From assembly GCA_963802635.1 (NCBI GenBank), contig CAWDJJ010000003.1, positions 1-64,000 of the forward strand: a stretch of DNA of 64,000 bases, read 5' to 3'. The notes beneath the pieces were generated by a model. The model was given only the letters and a program-made list of their open reading frames with translations. It was not told the DNA's origin and made no database searches. This stretch comes from CAVTLG01 sp963802635. Lineage in GTDB: Bacteria; Chloroflexota; Ktedonobacteria; Ktedonobacterales; Ktedonobacteraceae. A program made the translations under genes and the position numbers. Below, piece by piece: positions 1 through 9,217 of the stretch (position 1 is its first letter; each line of letters begins with the position of its first letter).

Positions 1-76
1 CACCCCACCGGATCCGGAGCCCTCCGCCATACCGCTGCTCGCAGGACCTTCCGTCACGCGGCCAGCTTACCAGTTC

Positions 77-119
77 GCGTGCGCGTGCGCGAGCACATAT
101 ATTATGTGCGTGCGCACGC
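77..119. promoter_or_regulatory. Inverted-repeat operator upstream of the YceI gene
   Basis: Arms at 85-99 and 103-117 are inverted repeats with two mismatches around a 3-bp TAT centre, and the GC-rich alternating purine-pyrimidine ends extend the symmetry to 77-119. The site lies 24 bases before the YceI start and faces a possible divergent reading frame that leaves the left edge of the window (start codon near 57 or 30 on the minus strand). A dyad of this size between divergent genes is typical of MarR- or TetR-type operators. The regulator itself is not visible, so the assignment is inference. Confidence 0.45.
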
Positions 120-142
120 TCCCCATCTAATAGGAGGATCTC

Positions 143-746
143 ATGACCCAGACCGAATGCGGGCCGGTCGTCACCCGGATCGCTGACGGGGCCGAACTCC
201 CGGCGCCCGGCCGGTGGCAGATCGACCCCGGCCGCGCCGAACTCGCCTTCATCGGCCGCCACTTCATGCTGACCAAGGTCCGCGGGCGGTTCACCGGCCT
301 GTCCGGGGTGATCGAAGCGGCGGAGGTGCCCGGCGATACCACCGTCGCGGTCACCATCGACATGACCACGGTCGAGTCCGGCAACGACGCGCGCGACGAG
401 CACCTTCGCTCGGCGGACTTCTTTGACGTCGCGCACCACCCGACGGCCACCTTCTCGGCCCGCGCGTTCGGCTGGCAGGGCACCAGGGGAGTGCTGGCGG
501 GCGAGCTGACCCTCCGCGGCGTCACCCGGCCGGTTACCCTGCAGGCCGAGTACCTCGGCTACACCGCCGATCCCTGGGGCGGGCACCGGGCCGTCTTCAC
601 CGCCGCGGGCACCGTCGACCCGGGAGGACTGGCGCCTGACCTGGAACCTGCCGCTGGACGGCGGCGGGCTCGTGGTCTCTAACCAGATCCGCATCGAGAT
701 CGAGCTCGAGGACGGTGCTCCAGCCCTGACCGCCGCCCGGCTATGA
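143..746 (+). pseudogene. YceI family protein, frameshifted near the 3' end
   Basis: YceI proteins are lipocalin-like beta-barrels that bind isoprenoid or amphiphilic ligands. The reading frame opens after a GGAGG ribosome site at 132-136 and shows the family pattern: GRWQIDP near residue 24, a FIGRHFMLTKVRGRF segment, TTVESGNDARDEHL, then DFFDVAHHPTATF. The frame ends early at 682, but one extra C in the CCC at 619-621 explains this. Removing it gives a continuous frame to the TGA at 744-746 (about 200 residues, normal for the family) ending in NQIRIEIELED. GC content and codon use are actinobacterial, unlike everything after 4.1 kb. The indel fits the error pattern of the whole left end. 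Confidence 0.75.
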
Positions 747-753
747 TCGTCCG

Positions 754-1198
754 GTGCCTGAGCAGCCGACGGCGAATTCGATCCCGGCGCTGCTGCGCCG
801 GGGCGCTGTGACCGTCGCGGCCGGACGCGCGGCGCTGGGCCTGACCGCCCTGGCCTGGCCCGCGGTACCGGCCCGTCCGTGGGTCGGCGCGATCAGTCCG
901 GGACGATCTGGCCGCGCGGGTGTTCGGCCGCGCCCTGGGCGGGCGTGACCTGGCCCTCGGGCTGGGTGCGCTGGCGGCCTTGGCGCGGCCGGGCGCAGAG
1001 CCGGGATCGGCCGCTGCCTGGGTCGCCGCGGGTGCCCTGTCCGACGCCCTGGACGTGGCGGCCAGCCTGGCCTCGTGGCGCGACCTGCCGCGGGTGACCA
1101 GGTGGCTGGTTGCCGCGTCGGCCGGCGGCGCGGCCCTGACCGGCGCGGCCGCGGCACTGACCTCGGCTACCTCGCGCGCTTCGTCAGGATCGGCCTAG
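754..1198 (+). pseudogene. Small integral membrane protein, frameshifted
   Basis: Two overlapping frames (754 to about 895 and about 900 to 1198) join into one protein of about 148 residues after one frame change near 890-905. The N-terminal part (from MPEQPTANSI) has one Ala/Leu-rich helix. The C-terminal part has GRALGGRDLALGLGAL followed by at least two more hydrophobic helices. This resembles the small four-helix membrane proteins of unknown function common in actinobacteria (DUF4267-like). Without a profile search the family is uncertain and no function can be given. It starts 7 bases after the YceI stop, so the two may have been an operon. Confidence 0.4.
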
Positions 1199-1217
1199 CA
1201 GCGCCTAAACTGGACAG

Positions 1218-1642
1218 ATGGCGGCACGATCGCGCCGGGCGCGGCCTCGCGGATGTACACGAGCTGGCCATGCGCATGCCGCACGTCACGATCTGGAACG
1301 GATCGCGCGACAACCCGATCTACCAGGTCGGCGGGAAGTCCTTCGTGTTCTTCCGCAATCCGCGCCCAGACGCCGTCGATCCAGTCACCGGCGAGCGCTT
1401 CCAGGACGTGATCGTGTTCTGGGTGCCGTCGGAGTCCGACAAGCAGTCGCTGGTCCAGGATCCCGGGCTCGCCGTTCTTCACCACGCCGCACTTCGACGG
1501 CCACCCGTCGGTGCTGGTGCGGGGGAGCCAGGTCGGCGAGCTCACCGTACGGGAACTGACCGAGGTGATCGAGGACGCCTGGCTCTCGCAGGCCTCCCGC
1601 GCCAGAGCCGCGGCCTGGCTGGCCACCCGGCCCGGCGGCTAG
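1218..1642 (+). pseudogene. YjbR/MmcQ-like DNA-binding fold protein, frameshifted
   Basis: The core reads LADVHELAMRMPHVT, then YQVGGKSFVFFRNP, then VIVFWVPSESDKQSLVQ. This is the pattern of the MmcQ/YjbR family, a CyaY-like fold of unclear biological role. After about 1460 the sequence continues one frame over as FFTTPHFDGHPSVLV and LTVRELTEVIEDAW, and ends at the TAG at 1640-1642. A second frame change is needed between the ATG at 1218 and about 1255. The length after repair, about 140 residues, is normal for the family. All motifs survive, so the frameshifts look recent or artefactual rather than like slow decay. Confidence 0.6.
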
Positions 1643-1671
1643 CCGCCGGTGGCTGCGGTACTGTCCGGACA

Positions 1672-2410
1672 ATGGACGATGAAGACGGCTACTTCGGCGA
1701 GCGCGTCGCCGCGACGTACGACGGCACATCCGGGGTTTTCGGACCGGGGGCGGTGGAGGCGACGGCCGGGGTGCTGGCCGAGCTCGCGGACGGCGGGCGG
1801 GCGCTGGAGCTGGGCATCGGGACCGGGCGGATCGCGCTGCCGCTGGCCCGCCGCGGTCTGGAAGTGCACGGCATCGACCTGTCCCGGGCCATGGTCGCCC
1901 GGCTGCGCGCCAAGCCCGGCGGCGAGGTTATCCCGGTAGCCATCGGCGACTTCGCCACCACCACAATGGTACGGCACCTTCTCGCTGGCCTACCTGGTGT
2001 TCAACACGATCAGCGAACTTGACCAGCCCAGGAAGAGCAGGTCGCCTGCTTCGCGCAACGCCGCCCGCCACCTGCCGCCGGACGGCCTGTTCGTCATCGA
2101 GTGCCGGCGTCCCCGAGCTGCGCCGGCTCCCGCCGGGGCAGGATGTGCTGCCCTGGCACCTGAGCGAGGAACGCTGGGTGTCCTACTCGTATGACCCGGC
2201 CACGCAGGCGATGCACGGGCACTACGTCGAGTTCACCGGCGGCCAGGGCGAATACCGCACCATGCCGTTCCGGTACGTGTGGCCAGGCCGAGCTCGACCT
2301 GATGGCACAGCTGGCCGGGATGCGGCTGCGCGACCGGTCGGGAGGACTGGAGCCGACGGCCCTTCACCGGCGAGAGCAGCCAGCACGTCTCGGTCTGGGA
2401 GAAACCCTGA
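1672..2410 (+). pseudogene. Class I SAM-dependent methyltransferase, frameshifted
   Basis: The ATG at 1672 opens a frame with the class I methyltransferase core: ALELGIGTGRIALPLA (SAM-binding loop) about 45 residues in, then VHGIDLSRAMVARLR (acidic loop). Frame changes near 1965, 2040-2110 and 2285-2345 break it. The pieces read on as SLAYLVFNTISEL, then LPWHLSEERWVSYSYDP and ESSQHVSVWEKP before a TGA at 2408-2410. The repaired length of about 245 residues fits small actinobacterial methyltransferases of unknown substrate. The next gene starts 15 bases downstream. Confidence 0.6.
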
Positions 2411-2425
2411 GCGCACAGTGGCCAG

Positions 2426-3694
2426 GTGGACGCCGATGTCGTGGTCATCGGGGCCGGTGCGCTCGGCCTGAGTACCGCCCTGCACTGTGCGCTGGCCCGG
2501 CCGGTCGGTCGTGGTGGTGGAACGCCACACCGCCGGGTCGCAGGCCTCCGGCCGGGCCGCGGGCCTGTTCAAGTCCGTCCAGGCGGACGAGCTGCGCACC
2601 CGGCTCGCCCGGCGCAGCATCACCAGGGCGCTCACCTTCGCCGAATGGGCCGGAGAGCCGCTGACGGTGGCTCACTCCGGGAGCTTCCTGATCGCCAGGA
2701 CCGCTGAGCACCGGCAGTACCTCGCCCAGGAAATGGAGCAGTCCCGGCGCTCGGGGCGCCGACGTCCGGTGAGGCCTCCCAGAGCGAGCTCGGCGGCAGG
2801 CTCAGTTACTACCAGCCCGCCGGCGACGATTTCGCGCTGTGGTGCCCGGAGGACGTCTACATGGAGAAGAGCCGGCCAGCCTCATCCAGGCCTGCCTGGC
2901 CGCCTGCCGGCGGCACAGGGCCGTGGTGGCCGAGAACGGGCCTCGCCGGCCGTCGGGATACCGGTCATTGGCGGCCGCGTGGCCGGCGTCGAGACCGAGA
3001 GCCGGTCGATCGCCGCCCCGATCGTCGTGGACGCGGCGGGCGGCTGGGTTGGCCCAGGTGGCCGGCCTGGCCGGAGCACGGGTACCTGTCGCCCCTGTCC
3101 GCCATCAGCTGCTGATCACCGAGCCCACGACCTACGTCGATCCGGCCGACGCGATCGGCCGGGTGGTCGACGCCGCCGTCTACCTGCGCCCGGCCCGCGG
3201 CGGGCTGATGGTCGGCGGGTTCGAGCCTGGCCCGCTGCCGGTCGACCCGGACCAGCAGCCCTCCTCGTTCAGCACCGATGACGTGCCGCTGGACATCGGC
3301 GTGCTGCGCAAGCTGGCCGGCCAGGTCGAGGCCGAGGCCCCGGCCGCGGGCAGCACCGCGGTCGCCGAACACCGCGGCGGGCTGTTCACGATGAGCCCCG
3401 ACGGCCGCTTCGTCGCCGGCCCCGTGCCGGACCTGCCCGGCCTGTGGGTAGCCAGCGGATGCAACGGCTCGGGGTTCTCGCCCTCGGCTCGCGATCGGCG
3501 AGGCGCTGGTCCGCGCTGGATTACCGGCGACGCCTCCGCCACCGGGGATGACGCGGAGCTCTCTCCGGACCGGTTCGGCGCGCTTTACCGACGACGTGCT
3601 CGTCTGCCGCGGGCTCTGGCAGTACGCCCACTACGACGATCCCGCCGGCGTCGCCCTCGAGGCCGCCGCGCCGGCGGTGTCGCCGGATCGCTAG
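2426..3694 (+). pseudogene. DAO-family FAD-dependent oxidoreductase, multiply frameshifted
   Basis: A GTG at 2426 begins with the Rossmann dinucleotide-binding motif VVVIGAGALGLSTALH, continued in another frame by VVVVERHTAGSQASGRAAGLF. Later pieces are LTVAHSGSFLIA, APIVVDAAGGWV, VAPVRHQLLITEP, YLRPARGGLMVGGFEPG and GLWVASGCNGSGFS, which together are the standard sarcosine/glycine oxidase (DAO) layout. At least four indels are needed to join them, near 2505, 2750-2830, 3045 and 3485. The last piece, LVCRGLWQYAHYDDPAG, ends at the TAG at 3692-3694. The substrate cannot be told. It converges on the acetyltransferase gene without a gap. Confidence 0.65.
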
Positions 3695-4104
3695 TCAGGG
3701 CCAGGCCAGCACGCTGCTGTCGTCCGTGCAGCGGAACCACCAGTCCAGGCCGTACTCGTCGGCGGGCTCCAGGGCGACCTCGTATTCCACCGTGCCGCGG
3801 CTGCGTCCGGCCGTCTTGGCGCCCATCTTCCACAGCAGGCCGGTCATCGCCACGTTGTCGGCGCAGACCGTCGCGGTGAAGCGGCAGACGCCGGCCGGCG
3901 GCGGGCCCGCTGGGCGGAGAGCCGGGCCAGAAGCTCCCTGCCCAGTCCGCGGCCCTGCCAGTCGTCGGCGATGGTGACAGCGATCTCGGCGGCCCGCGGG
4001 TCGTCGGCATCCCGGACGTAACGGGCGACGCCCACGCCGCGCCCCTCGGCGGGGCTGAGCGCGCCGATCGCCTCGTGGTCGTGGTGGTCCACCTCGGTGA
4101 CTGC
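3695..4104 (-). pseudogene. GNAT acetyltransferase, frameshifted and cut at the 5' end
   Basis: On the minus strand the frame contains HHDHEAIGALSPAEG, VGVARYVRDADDP, then ITVADDW-type acetyl-CoA-binding sequence (DDWQGRGLGRELLARL), the GNAT motif A. A frame change near 3895 leads to ATVCADNVAMTGLLWKMG and the end LDWWFRCTDDSSVLAWP. GNAT proteins of this kind have about 60 further residues before the HHDHEA segment. Here homology stops at about 4101-4105, and the sequence upstream is AT-richer and has no GNAT character. The gene is therefore truncated exactly where the base composition of the window changes. Confidence 0.65.
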
Positions 4105-4771
4105 CTTGCTAGTATGTACTGCCAAAACATCTGGCTCTTCCTGTGCTGTCTGCTCGCTCTCATCTTATCGTCGTTCGCAGAATGTTGCGAGGACACTGTC
4201 CACGGACAACGAGGAGTCCTTTCTTTCGTGAATATTGCGAACGCAGTGCTGCCAATGCAGACATACTCTCTGTGTCATTTATGTTCTCTTGCATGCAGAT
4301 ATACACGATAGCTAGCTATGATAGTCGCATTTCTTGGTGCATATGGTTTGCGATTCTAACAGCAAGCAAAGGATGATTGCCTATTTTAATAATACTATCG
4401 ACTGCAAACTTAAGAATGCAAGTGCCAGGAAGAGTTTCAAAAAATAGCGGTAGACTGTCAGGCTTTTTGAGGAAACCGTGCTTGATTTTGTTTCTTTCGT
4501 GAACGACATGCAAGCTCAGAAATCGGATTGGCAGGCAGGAATCACGCAAAGCGACCTTCTCAGGTGATATCATAGAATATGCATTTTATATTGTCCCTAT
4601 GGGTATGACACCTTTGCGAGAAGTCACAGGACTGCTCTTCGTGCTACTCACGGTCGTCGATGGTGCTACCACCAGCGCCCATCTTTATGCGTGGGAAGGT
4701 ACATACATGGCGATTACCATATATTGACAGAACTCTGGGAATACATAGAGAGAGATGGGCTGATTGGAAAC
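4105..4771. other. Compositional junction and intergenic stretch before polA
   Basis: At about 4105 the sequence switches from very high GC with GC-rich third codon positions to the moderate GC of the rest of the window. The stretch up to polA has only short open frames with no recognisable protein character (for example 4316-4573 minus) and no clear RNA gene. I see no insertion-sequence ends or target duplication at the join. Confidence 0.6.
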
Positions 4772-7700
4772 ATGACACGGGATATGAAACGCAAAAAACT
4801 TGTTCTCATTGATGGACACGCCATTATCCACCGGGCTTTTCACGCGGTGCCGGAGGATCTTTCTACCAGTTTGGGTGAGCCGGTAAATGCCACGTTCGGC
4901 TTTACTTCCATGCTGATGAAGGCTCTGCTTGAAGAGAGGGCAGACTATGTCGCCGTCACCTTTGACCGTCCGACGCCGACATTTCGCCATACTCAGTATG
5001 CTCTCTATAAAGCGCATCGTCCCACGTTACCTGATAACATGAAGCCGCAATTTGGACGTATCCGCGAAGTGGTGCAGGCATTTGGCATTCAGATTTACGA
5101 GCAAGATGGCTTTGAAGCTGATGACGTACTGGGCACGCTCTCCGTGCAGGCTACCGCGCAGGGTGTTGATACGATTATTTATACCGGTGATATGGATACC
5201 TTACAACTGGTCAATGACCATGTGCTGGTAAAAGTGGCGAAGCGTGGTATTTCGGAGGTCACGGAATATGACGAAGCTGAGGTACAGGCGCGCTATGGTT
5301 TTATTCCGCAAAGACTGCCCGACTTCAAAGGTCTGATCGGAGACAAATCTGACAACATTCCTGGCGTGCCAGGTATTGGAGAAAAGACGGCCAGTCGCTT
5401 GCTCACTGGGTACGGCGACCTGGAAGGTGTTCTGGCACATCTCGCTGATCTGAAGCCAAAGGAGCAGAAGGTGTTGAGCGAGTTTACAGATCAAGCTCGG
5501 CAGAGTCGTTACTTGGCGACGATTGTCGTAGATGTACCTGTTCAGTTGGATTTAGCGGCCTGCCGCATGACACACGTTGATACTGAAGAAGTCATCACGC
5601 TCTTCCGGCAACTAGAATTCCGCACGTTGATTGAGCGTGCACTCGCTCTCTTTCGTCAGCTTGGTATCAGTGATGTTGCTGATACTTCATCTGCAACGGT
5701 GTTTGATGACGCGCAGCAGGCAGGTGGCCGCATTACAGATGAGGCGCAGATTTCGCAACCCGCTGCAGAAAAAGAGCACTTACTCTATGCTCCGCCGCTA
5801 GGCGTTGTGCCTATCATCACGCCACCATTGCCACCGGGGAATACTGTCTTGCAGCGGGAAGGTGCCTTTGCCGAAGCGCCTGTGCCTGCTCACATATCAT
5901 CTTCGTCACAGCCTGGAACCACTCCTGCGACGCGTGGAGAAGAGGCGCTACAACTCAGTCTTTTTGATATTACAGAGCCACATACTGAAGTTGTGCAGAA
6001 ACTGCGCTTGCCAGATCCTGCGCATGTGCGCGCGCCGCTCTTTTTAGGCGCGGAGGAGCGATCTCAACATACAAGTACGCTGGTTGTGGACACTGAAGAA
6101 GCTTTGCGTATCCTCATCAAGAGTTTCTACGCGGCTGGCAGCTTTGCGCTAGATACCGAAACCAGCTCTGAGGAGCCGCGTCGTGCTGCTCTGGTCGGTA
6201 TCTCTTGCTCAATGGCAACGGGCGAGGCGTACTATATACCAGTTGGTCATGTGGCGACGCCTGACGGACAGCAGCCGGGTGCACAATTGCCGTTGGACTA
6301 CGTAGTAGCAAAGCTCAAACCAGTGCTGGAAGACGCGACGATCCTCAAATATATGCATAACGCCAAGTATGATATCGCTATCCTGGCGCGTTATGGCATC
6401 GACACGCGCGGCTTGGCCTTTGATACCATGCTTGGAGCATATCTTGTCGAGCCGGGACGGCGTGGGCTGGGTCTCAAAGATCAGGCTTTTCAGCGTCTGG
6501 GCTACATCATGACGCCAATTAGCGAACTGATCGGTTCAGGGAGCAAAGCCATTAGCATGTCCCAGGTGCCGATCCGCAAGGCCGCTGACTACGCGGGAGC
6601 GGATGCCGATATGACCTTGCGCCTGGTTGAACCTATTCGCGCTGAGTTACAACAGCATGGTCTGATGGATCTGCATAATAATATCGAGTTACCGCTTATT
6701 CCTGTTCTGATGCAGATGGAATTGTACGGAGTCGCTCTGGACGCCAATTTCCTGCGTCAATTCGGTGAGCAACTTGAGGAGCAACTGCAGATACTGGAGC
6801 AAGAGATTTATGCCTCAGTTGGGCATCGTTTCAATATCAATTCGCCCAAGCAACTGGCAGAGATCCTCTTTGTCGAGTTAAAATTGCCTGCCGGGAAAAA
6901 GACCGAAACTGGTTACTCGGTCAACGCAGACGTGATTGAGAGCCTTCAAGGCAAGCATGCGGTCGTCGATCATCTGCTCGCTTATCGCCAGCTCACCAAG
7001 CTCAAGTCAACGTATGTTGATGGCTTGCTGACCTTAATGGATACCACTTCCGGGCGCGTCTACACATCATTCAACCAGACCATCGCTTCCAGTGGTCGCC
7101 TGTCGTCAAGCAATCCCAATGTGCAGAATATTCCGGTGCGTACCGAGCTTGGACGACAGATCCGGCGGGCTTTCATCGCCGATCCCAGTTACGTACTACT
7201 GACCGCCGACTACTCACAGTTTGAGCTACGTATCCTGGCGCACATCACTGGCGAACCGCGCCTGGTCGAAGCTTTTGCGAAAGACGAGGATATTCATGCT
7301 ATTACCGCTGCATCGCTTTTTGGCGTTCCACTTGAGCAGGTAACGAAGGACCAGCGTCGTCTAGCGAAGACCGTCGTGTACGCGGTCCTGTACGGGCAAT
7401 CAGCATTTGGGCTGGCCCAGGTGACAGGTATGAGCAACGCCGAGTCTGCAGAGTTCATCAAGCGCTACCATGAAACCTTTCCTCATGTCAAAAGCTATGT
7501 CGATAGCACCTTGAATCAAGCGCGCTTACAGAGCTATGTGAACACATTGTACGGGCGCAAGCGCTTCTTTCCTGACATGCACGCTTTATCGCACACAGAG
7601 AGGCAGGCGCTTGAGCGTGAAGCCATTAACATGCCAATTCAGGGGAGCAATGCCGATCTGATCAAATGTGCGATGATCCGTTTGCAGTACGAACTGCGCA

Positions 7701-7897
7701 CGCGGCACATGAAGACGCGCATGATCTTGCAGGTACACGATGAACTCGTTTTTGAGGTCCCGGTAGAGGAGTTGGGTCAGGCCAAACGACTGATCAGAGA
7801 GCGCATGGAGGGTGTAGAGAAGCTAAATGTCCCTATCAAGGTCGAAATGAAAGTTGGCCGCAACTGGTATGAAGCGGAAGCAATATCCCTTGACTAG
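4772..7897 (+). CDS. polA: DNA polymerase I
   Basis: Three-domain DNA polymerase I of 1041 residues, used in Okazaki-fragment processing and repair. Residues 1-300 are the 5' nuclease (LVLIDGHAIIHRAF, EADDVLGTL, KGLIGDKSDNIPGVPGIG). A poorly conserved Pro/Gln-rich linker of about 120 residues makes the protein longer than usual. The 3'-5' exonuclease domain keeps its acidic residues: D461 and E463 in ALDTETSS, D534 in HNAKYD, D611 in YAGAD. The polymerase domain has motif A DYSQFELR (D813), motif B from K866 to Y874-G, and motif C QVHDELV (D990). Y870 sits at the position of E. coli F762. The frame is open from 4691, but ATG 4772 follows GGA and directly precedes the conserved start, so I chose it; 4784 is an alternative. 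Confidence 0.95.
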   Translation: MTRDMKRKKLVLIDGHAIIHRAFHAVPEDLSTSLGEPVNATFGFTSMLMKALLEERADYVAVTFDRPTPTFRHTQYALYKAHRPTLPDNMKPQFGRIREVVQAFGIQIYEQDGFEADDVLGTLSVQATAQGVDTIIYTGDMDTLQLVNDHVLVKVAKRGISEVTEYDEAEVQARYGFIPQRLPDFKGLIGDKSDNIPGVPGIGEKTASRLLTGYGDLEGVLAHLADLKPKEQKVLSEFTDQARQSRYLATIVVDVPVQLDLAACRMTHVDTEEVITLFRQLEFRTLIERALALFRQLGISDVADTSSATVFDDAQQAGGRITDEAQISQPAAEKEHLLYAPPLGVVPIITPPLPPGNTVLQREGAFAEAPVPAHISSSSQPGTTPATRGEEALQLSLFDITEPHTEVVQKLRLPDPAHVRAPLFLGAEERSQHTSTLVVDTEEALRILIKSFYAAGSFALDTETSSEEPRRAALVGISCSMATGEAYYIPVGHVATPDGQQPGAQLPLDYVVAKLKPVLEDATILKYMHNAKYDIAILARYGIDTRGLAFDTMLGAYLVEPGRRGLGLKDQAFQRLGYIMTPISELIGSGSKAISMSQVPIRKAADYAGADADMTLRLVEPIRAELQQHGLMDLHNNIELPLIPVLMQMELYGVALDANFLRQFGEQLEEQLQILEQEIYASVGHRFNINSPKQLAEILFVELKLPAGKKTETGYSVNADVIESLQGKHAVVDHLLAYRQLTKLKSTYVDGLLTLMDTTSGRVYTSFNQTIASSGRLSSSNPNVQNIPVRTELGRQIRRAFIADPSYVLLTADYSQFELRILAHITGEPRLVEAFAKDEDIHAITAASLFGVPLEQVTKDQRRLAKTVVYAVLYGQSAFGLAQVTGMSNAESAEFIKRYHETFPHVKSYVDSTLNQARLQSYVNTLYGRKRFFPDMHALSHTERQALEREAINMPIQGSNADLIKCAMIRLQYELRTRHMKTRMILQVHDELVFEVPVEELGQAKRLIRERMEGVEKLNVPIKVEMKVGRNWYEAEAISLD

Positions 7898-7919
7898 AAC
7901 ACTTGGAGGAGCCATATTC

Positions 7920-9122
7920 GTGCAATTATCACATTTAACCAACAATTTACCGCCGTTTCACTTTGCTGATGCTAAACAAAAGATTGCTGCAAAACAGGCC
8001 GCAGGCGTTGACGTGATCACACTTTCTGTGGGTGATCCTGATTTGCCAGCGCCACAGCCGGTGATCGAACGTCTCGTCTCTGAACTGCGGCACACTGAGA
8101 ATCATCGTTACCCTGAATATCGTGGTATGCGTGCGCTCCACGAAGCTATTGCCATGTGGTTCGAGCGTCGTTTCTCGGTACAGCTCACGCCTGAACGCGA
8201 TATTTTACCCCTGCTTGGCTCCAAAGAAGGTCTGATATATGCTGCACAGTCAGTCCTTAACGTGGGCGATGTAGCGCTGCTCCCCGACCCTTACTATCCC
8301 GTCTATCTTACAGCTACAAGTATGCTTGGTGCTCAGCCCTACCTCTTACCCTTGCTAGAGCAGAACAACTATCTACCAGATCTGGACAGTATTCCACACG
8401 ATATCATCACGCGGGCGCGGGTGCTCTGGCTGAATTATCCGAATAATCCGACTGCGGCGTGCGCCGACCGCGCTTTTTTTGAGCGTATCGTGGCTTTTGC
8501 GCAGCGCCATAACCTGGCAATTATTCATGATATGGCCTACGCAGAAGTCTCCTACGCTAATTTTCGTCCACTCAGCATCCTCCAGATACCAGGAGCACGC
8601 GAAGTCGCCGTAGAGCTGCATTCTCTCAGCAAGACCTACAACATGGCAGGTTTTCGCATTGGTATGCTTATCGGCAACCCTGAACTGGTTGATGCGGTTG
8701 GACGTTTAAAGAGCAACATTGATAGCGGTATGTTCCGTCCTATTCAATACGCGGCTATTGAGGCACTGCACCTGCCCTCGTCCTGGATTGAGCAACGCAA
8801 CGCTATTTACCAGCAGCGTCGAGATCTACTGGTTGAGGGCTGTAACGCTCTTGGCATGTTTGCTCAAGCGCCCCATGCGGGTTTATACGTCTGGGCGCAT
8901 GTTCCCACAGGATTCACTGCTCGCGAGTTCGCAAACTGGCTTTTTGACGAAGCTGGTGTCTTTGTAACTCCCGGGACCAACTTCGGTGCAGCCGGTGAGG
9001 GCTATGTCCGTATCTCGGTGACAGCCCCTGTGGAACGTATTGAGACTGCGCTCGCGCGAATGCGTCGCGTATTACAGAGCAAACAATCCCTCAAAAATAC
9101 GCAAAGTAGCCCAATGCTTTAA
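7920..9122 (+). CDS. Class I/II PLP aminotransferase, LL-diaminopimelate aminotransferase-like
   Basis: 400-residue fold-type I aminotransferase. GTG 7920 is chosen because GGAGGA at 7905-7910 lies 9 bases upstream and the frame begins 22 bases after the polA stop. An upstream in-frame ATG lies inside polA. Motifs are DVITLSVGDPDLPAP near the N terminus, a LNYPNNPTAA loop, and SLSKTYNMAGFRIG with the PLP lysine K238, followed by the C-terminal YVRIS. The opening FHFADAKQKIAAK and GDPDLPAP resemble the LL-diaminopimelate aminotransferase/aspartate aminotransferase group that makes lysine and wall precursors. The exact substrate is uncertain; an aspartate or aromatic aminotransferase is possible. 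Confidence 0.8.
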   Translation: MQLSHLTNNLPPFHFADAKQKIAAKQAAGVDVITLSVGDPDLPAPQPVIERLVSELRHTENHRYPEYRGMRALHEAIAMWFERRFSVQLTPERDILPLLGSKEGLIYAAQSVLNVGDVALLPDPYYPVYLTATSMLGAQPYLLPLLEQNNYLPDLDSIPHDIITRARVLWLNYPNNPTAACADRAFFERIVAFAQRHNLAIIHDMAYAEVSYANFRPLSILQIPGAREVAVELHSLSKTYNMAGFRIGMLIGNPELVDAVGRLKSNIDSGMFRPIQYAAIEALHLPSSWIEQRNAIYQQRRDLLVEGCNALGMFAQAPHAGLYVWAHVPTGFTAREFANWLFDEAGVFVTPGTNFGAAGEGYVRISVTAPVERIETALARMRRVLQSKQSLKNTQSSPML

Positions 9123-9217
9123 AAGAGCAGCATTGCAGTAGTCAATGTTAGTGGAACTGTTAACCGTGTAAGAAATGTGTTATGATAAATAACCTATCGG
9201 AGCTGGTAAGAGGTTGT

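Noticed and set aside
4316..4573. 85-residue minus-strand frame before polA
   Set aside because: Composition and lack of a ribosome site give no support; it looks like chance.
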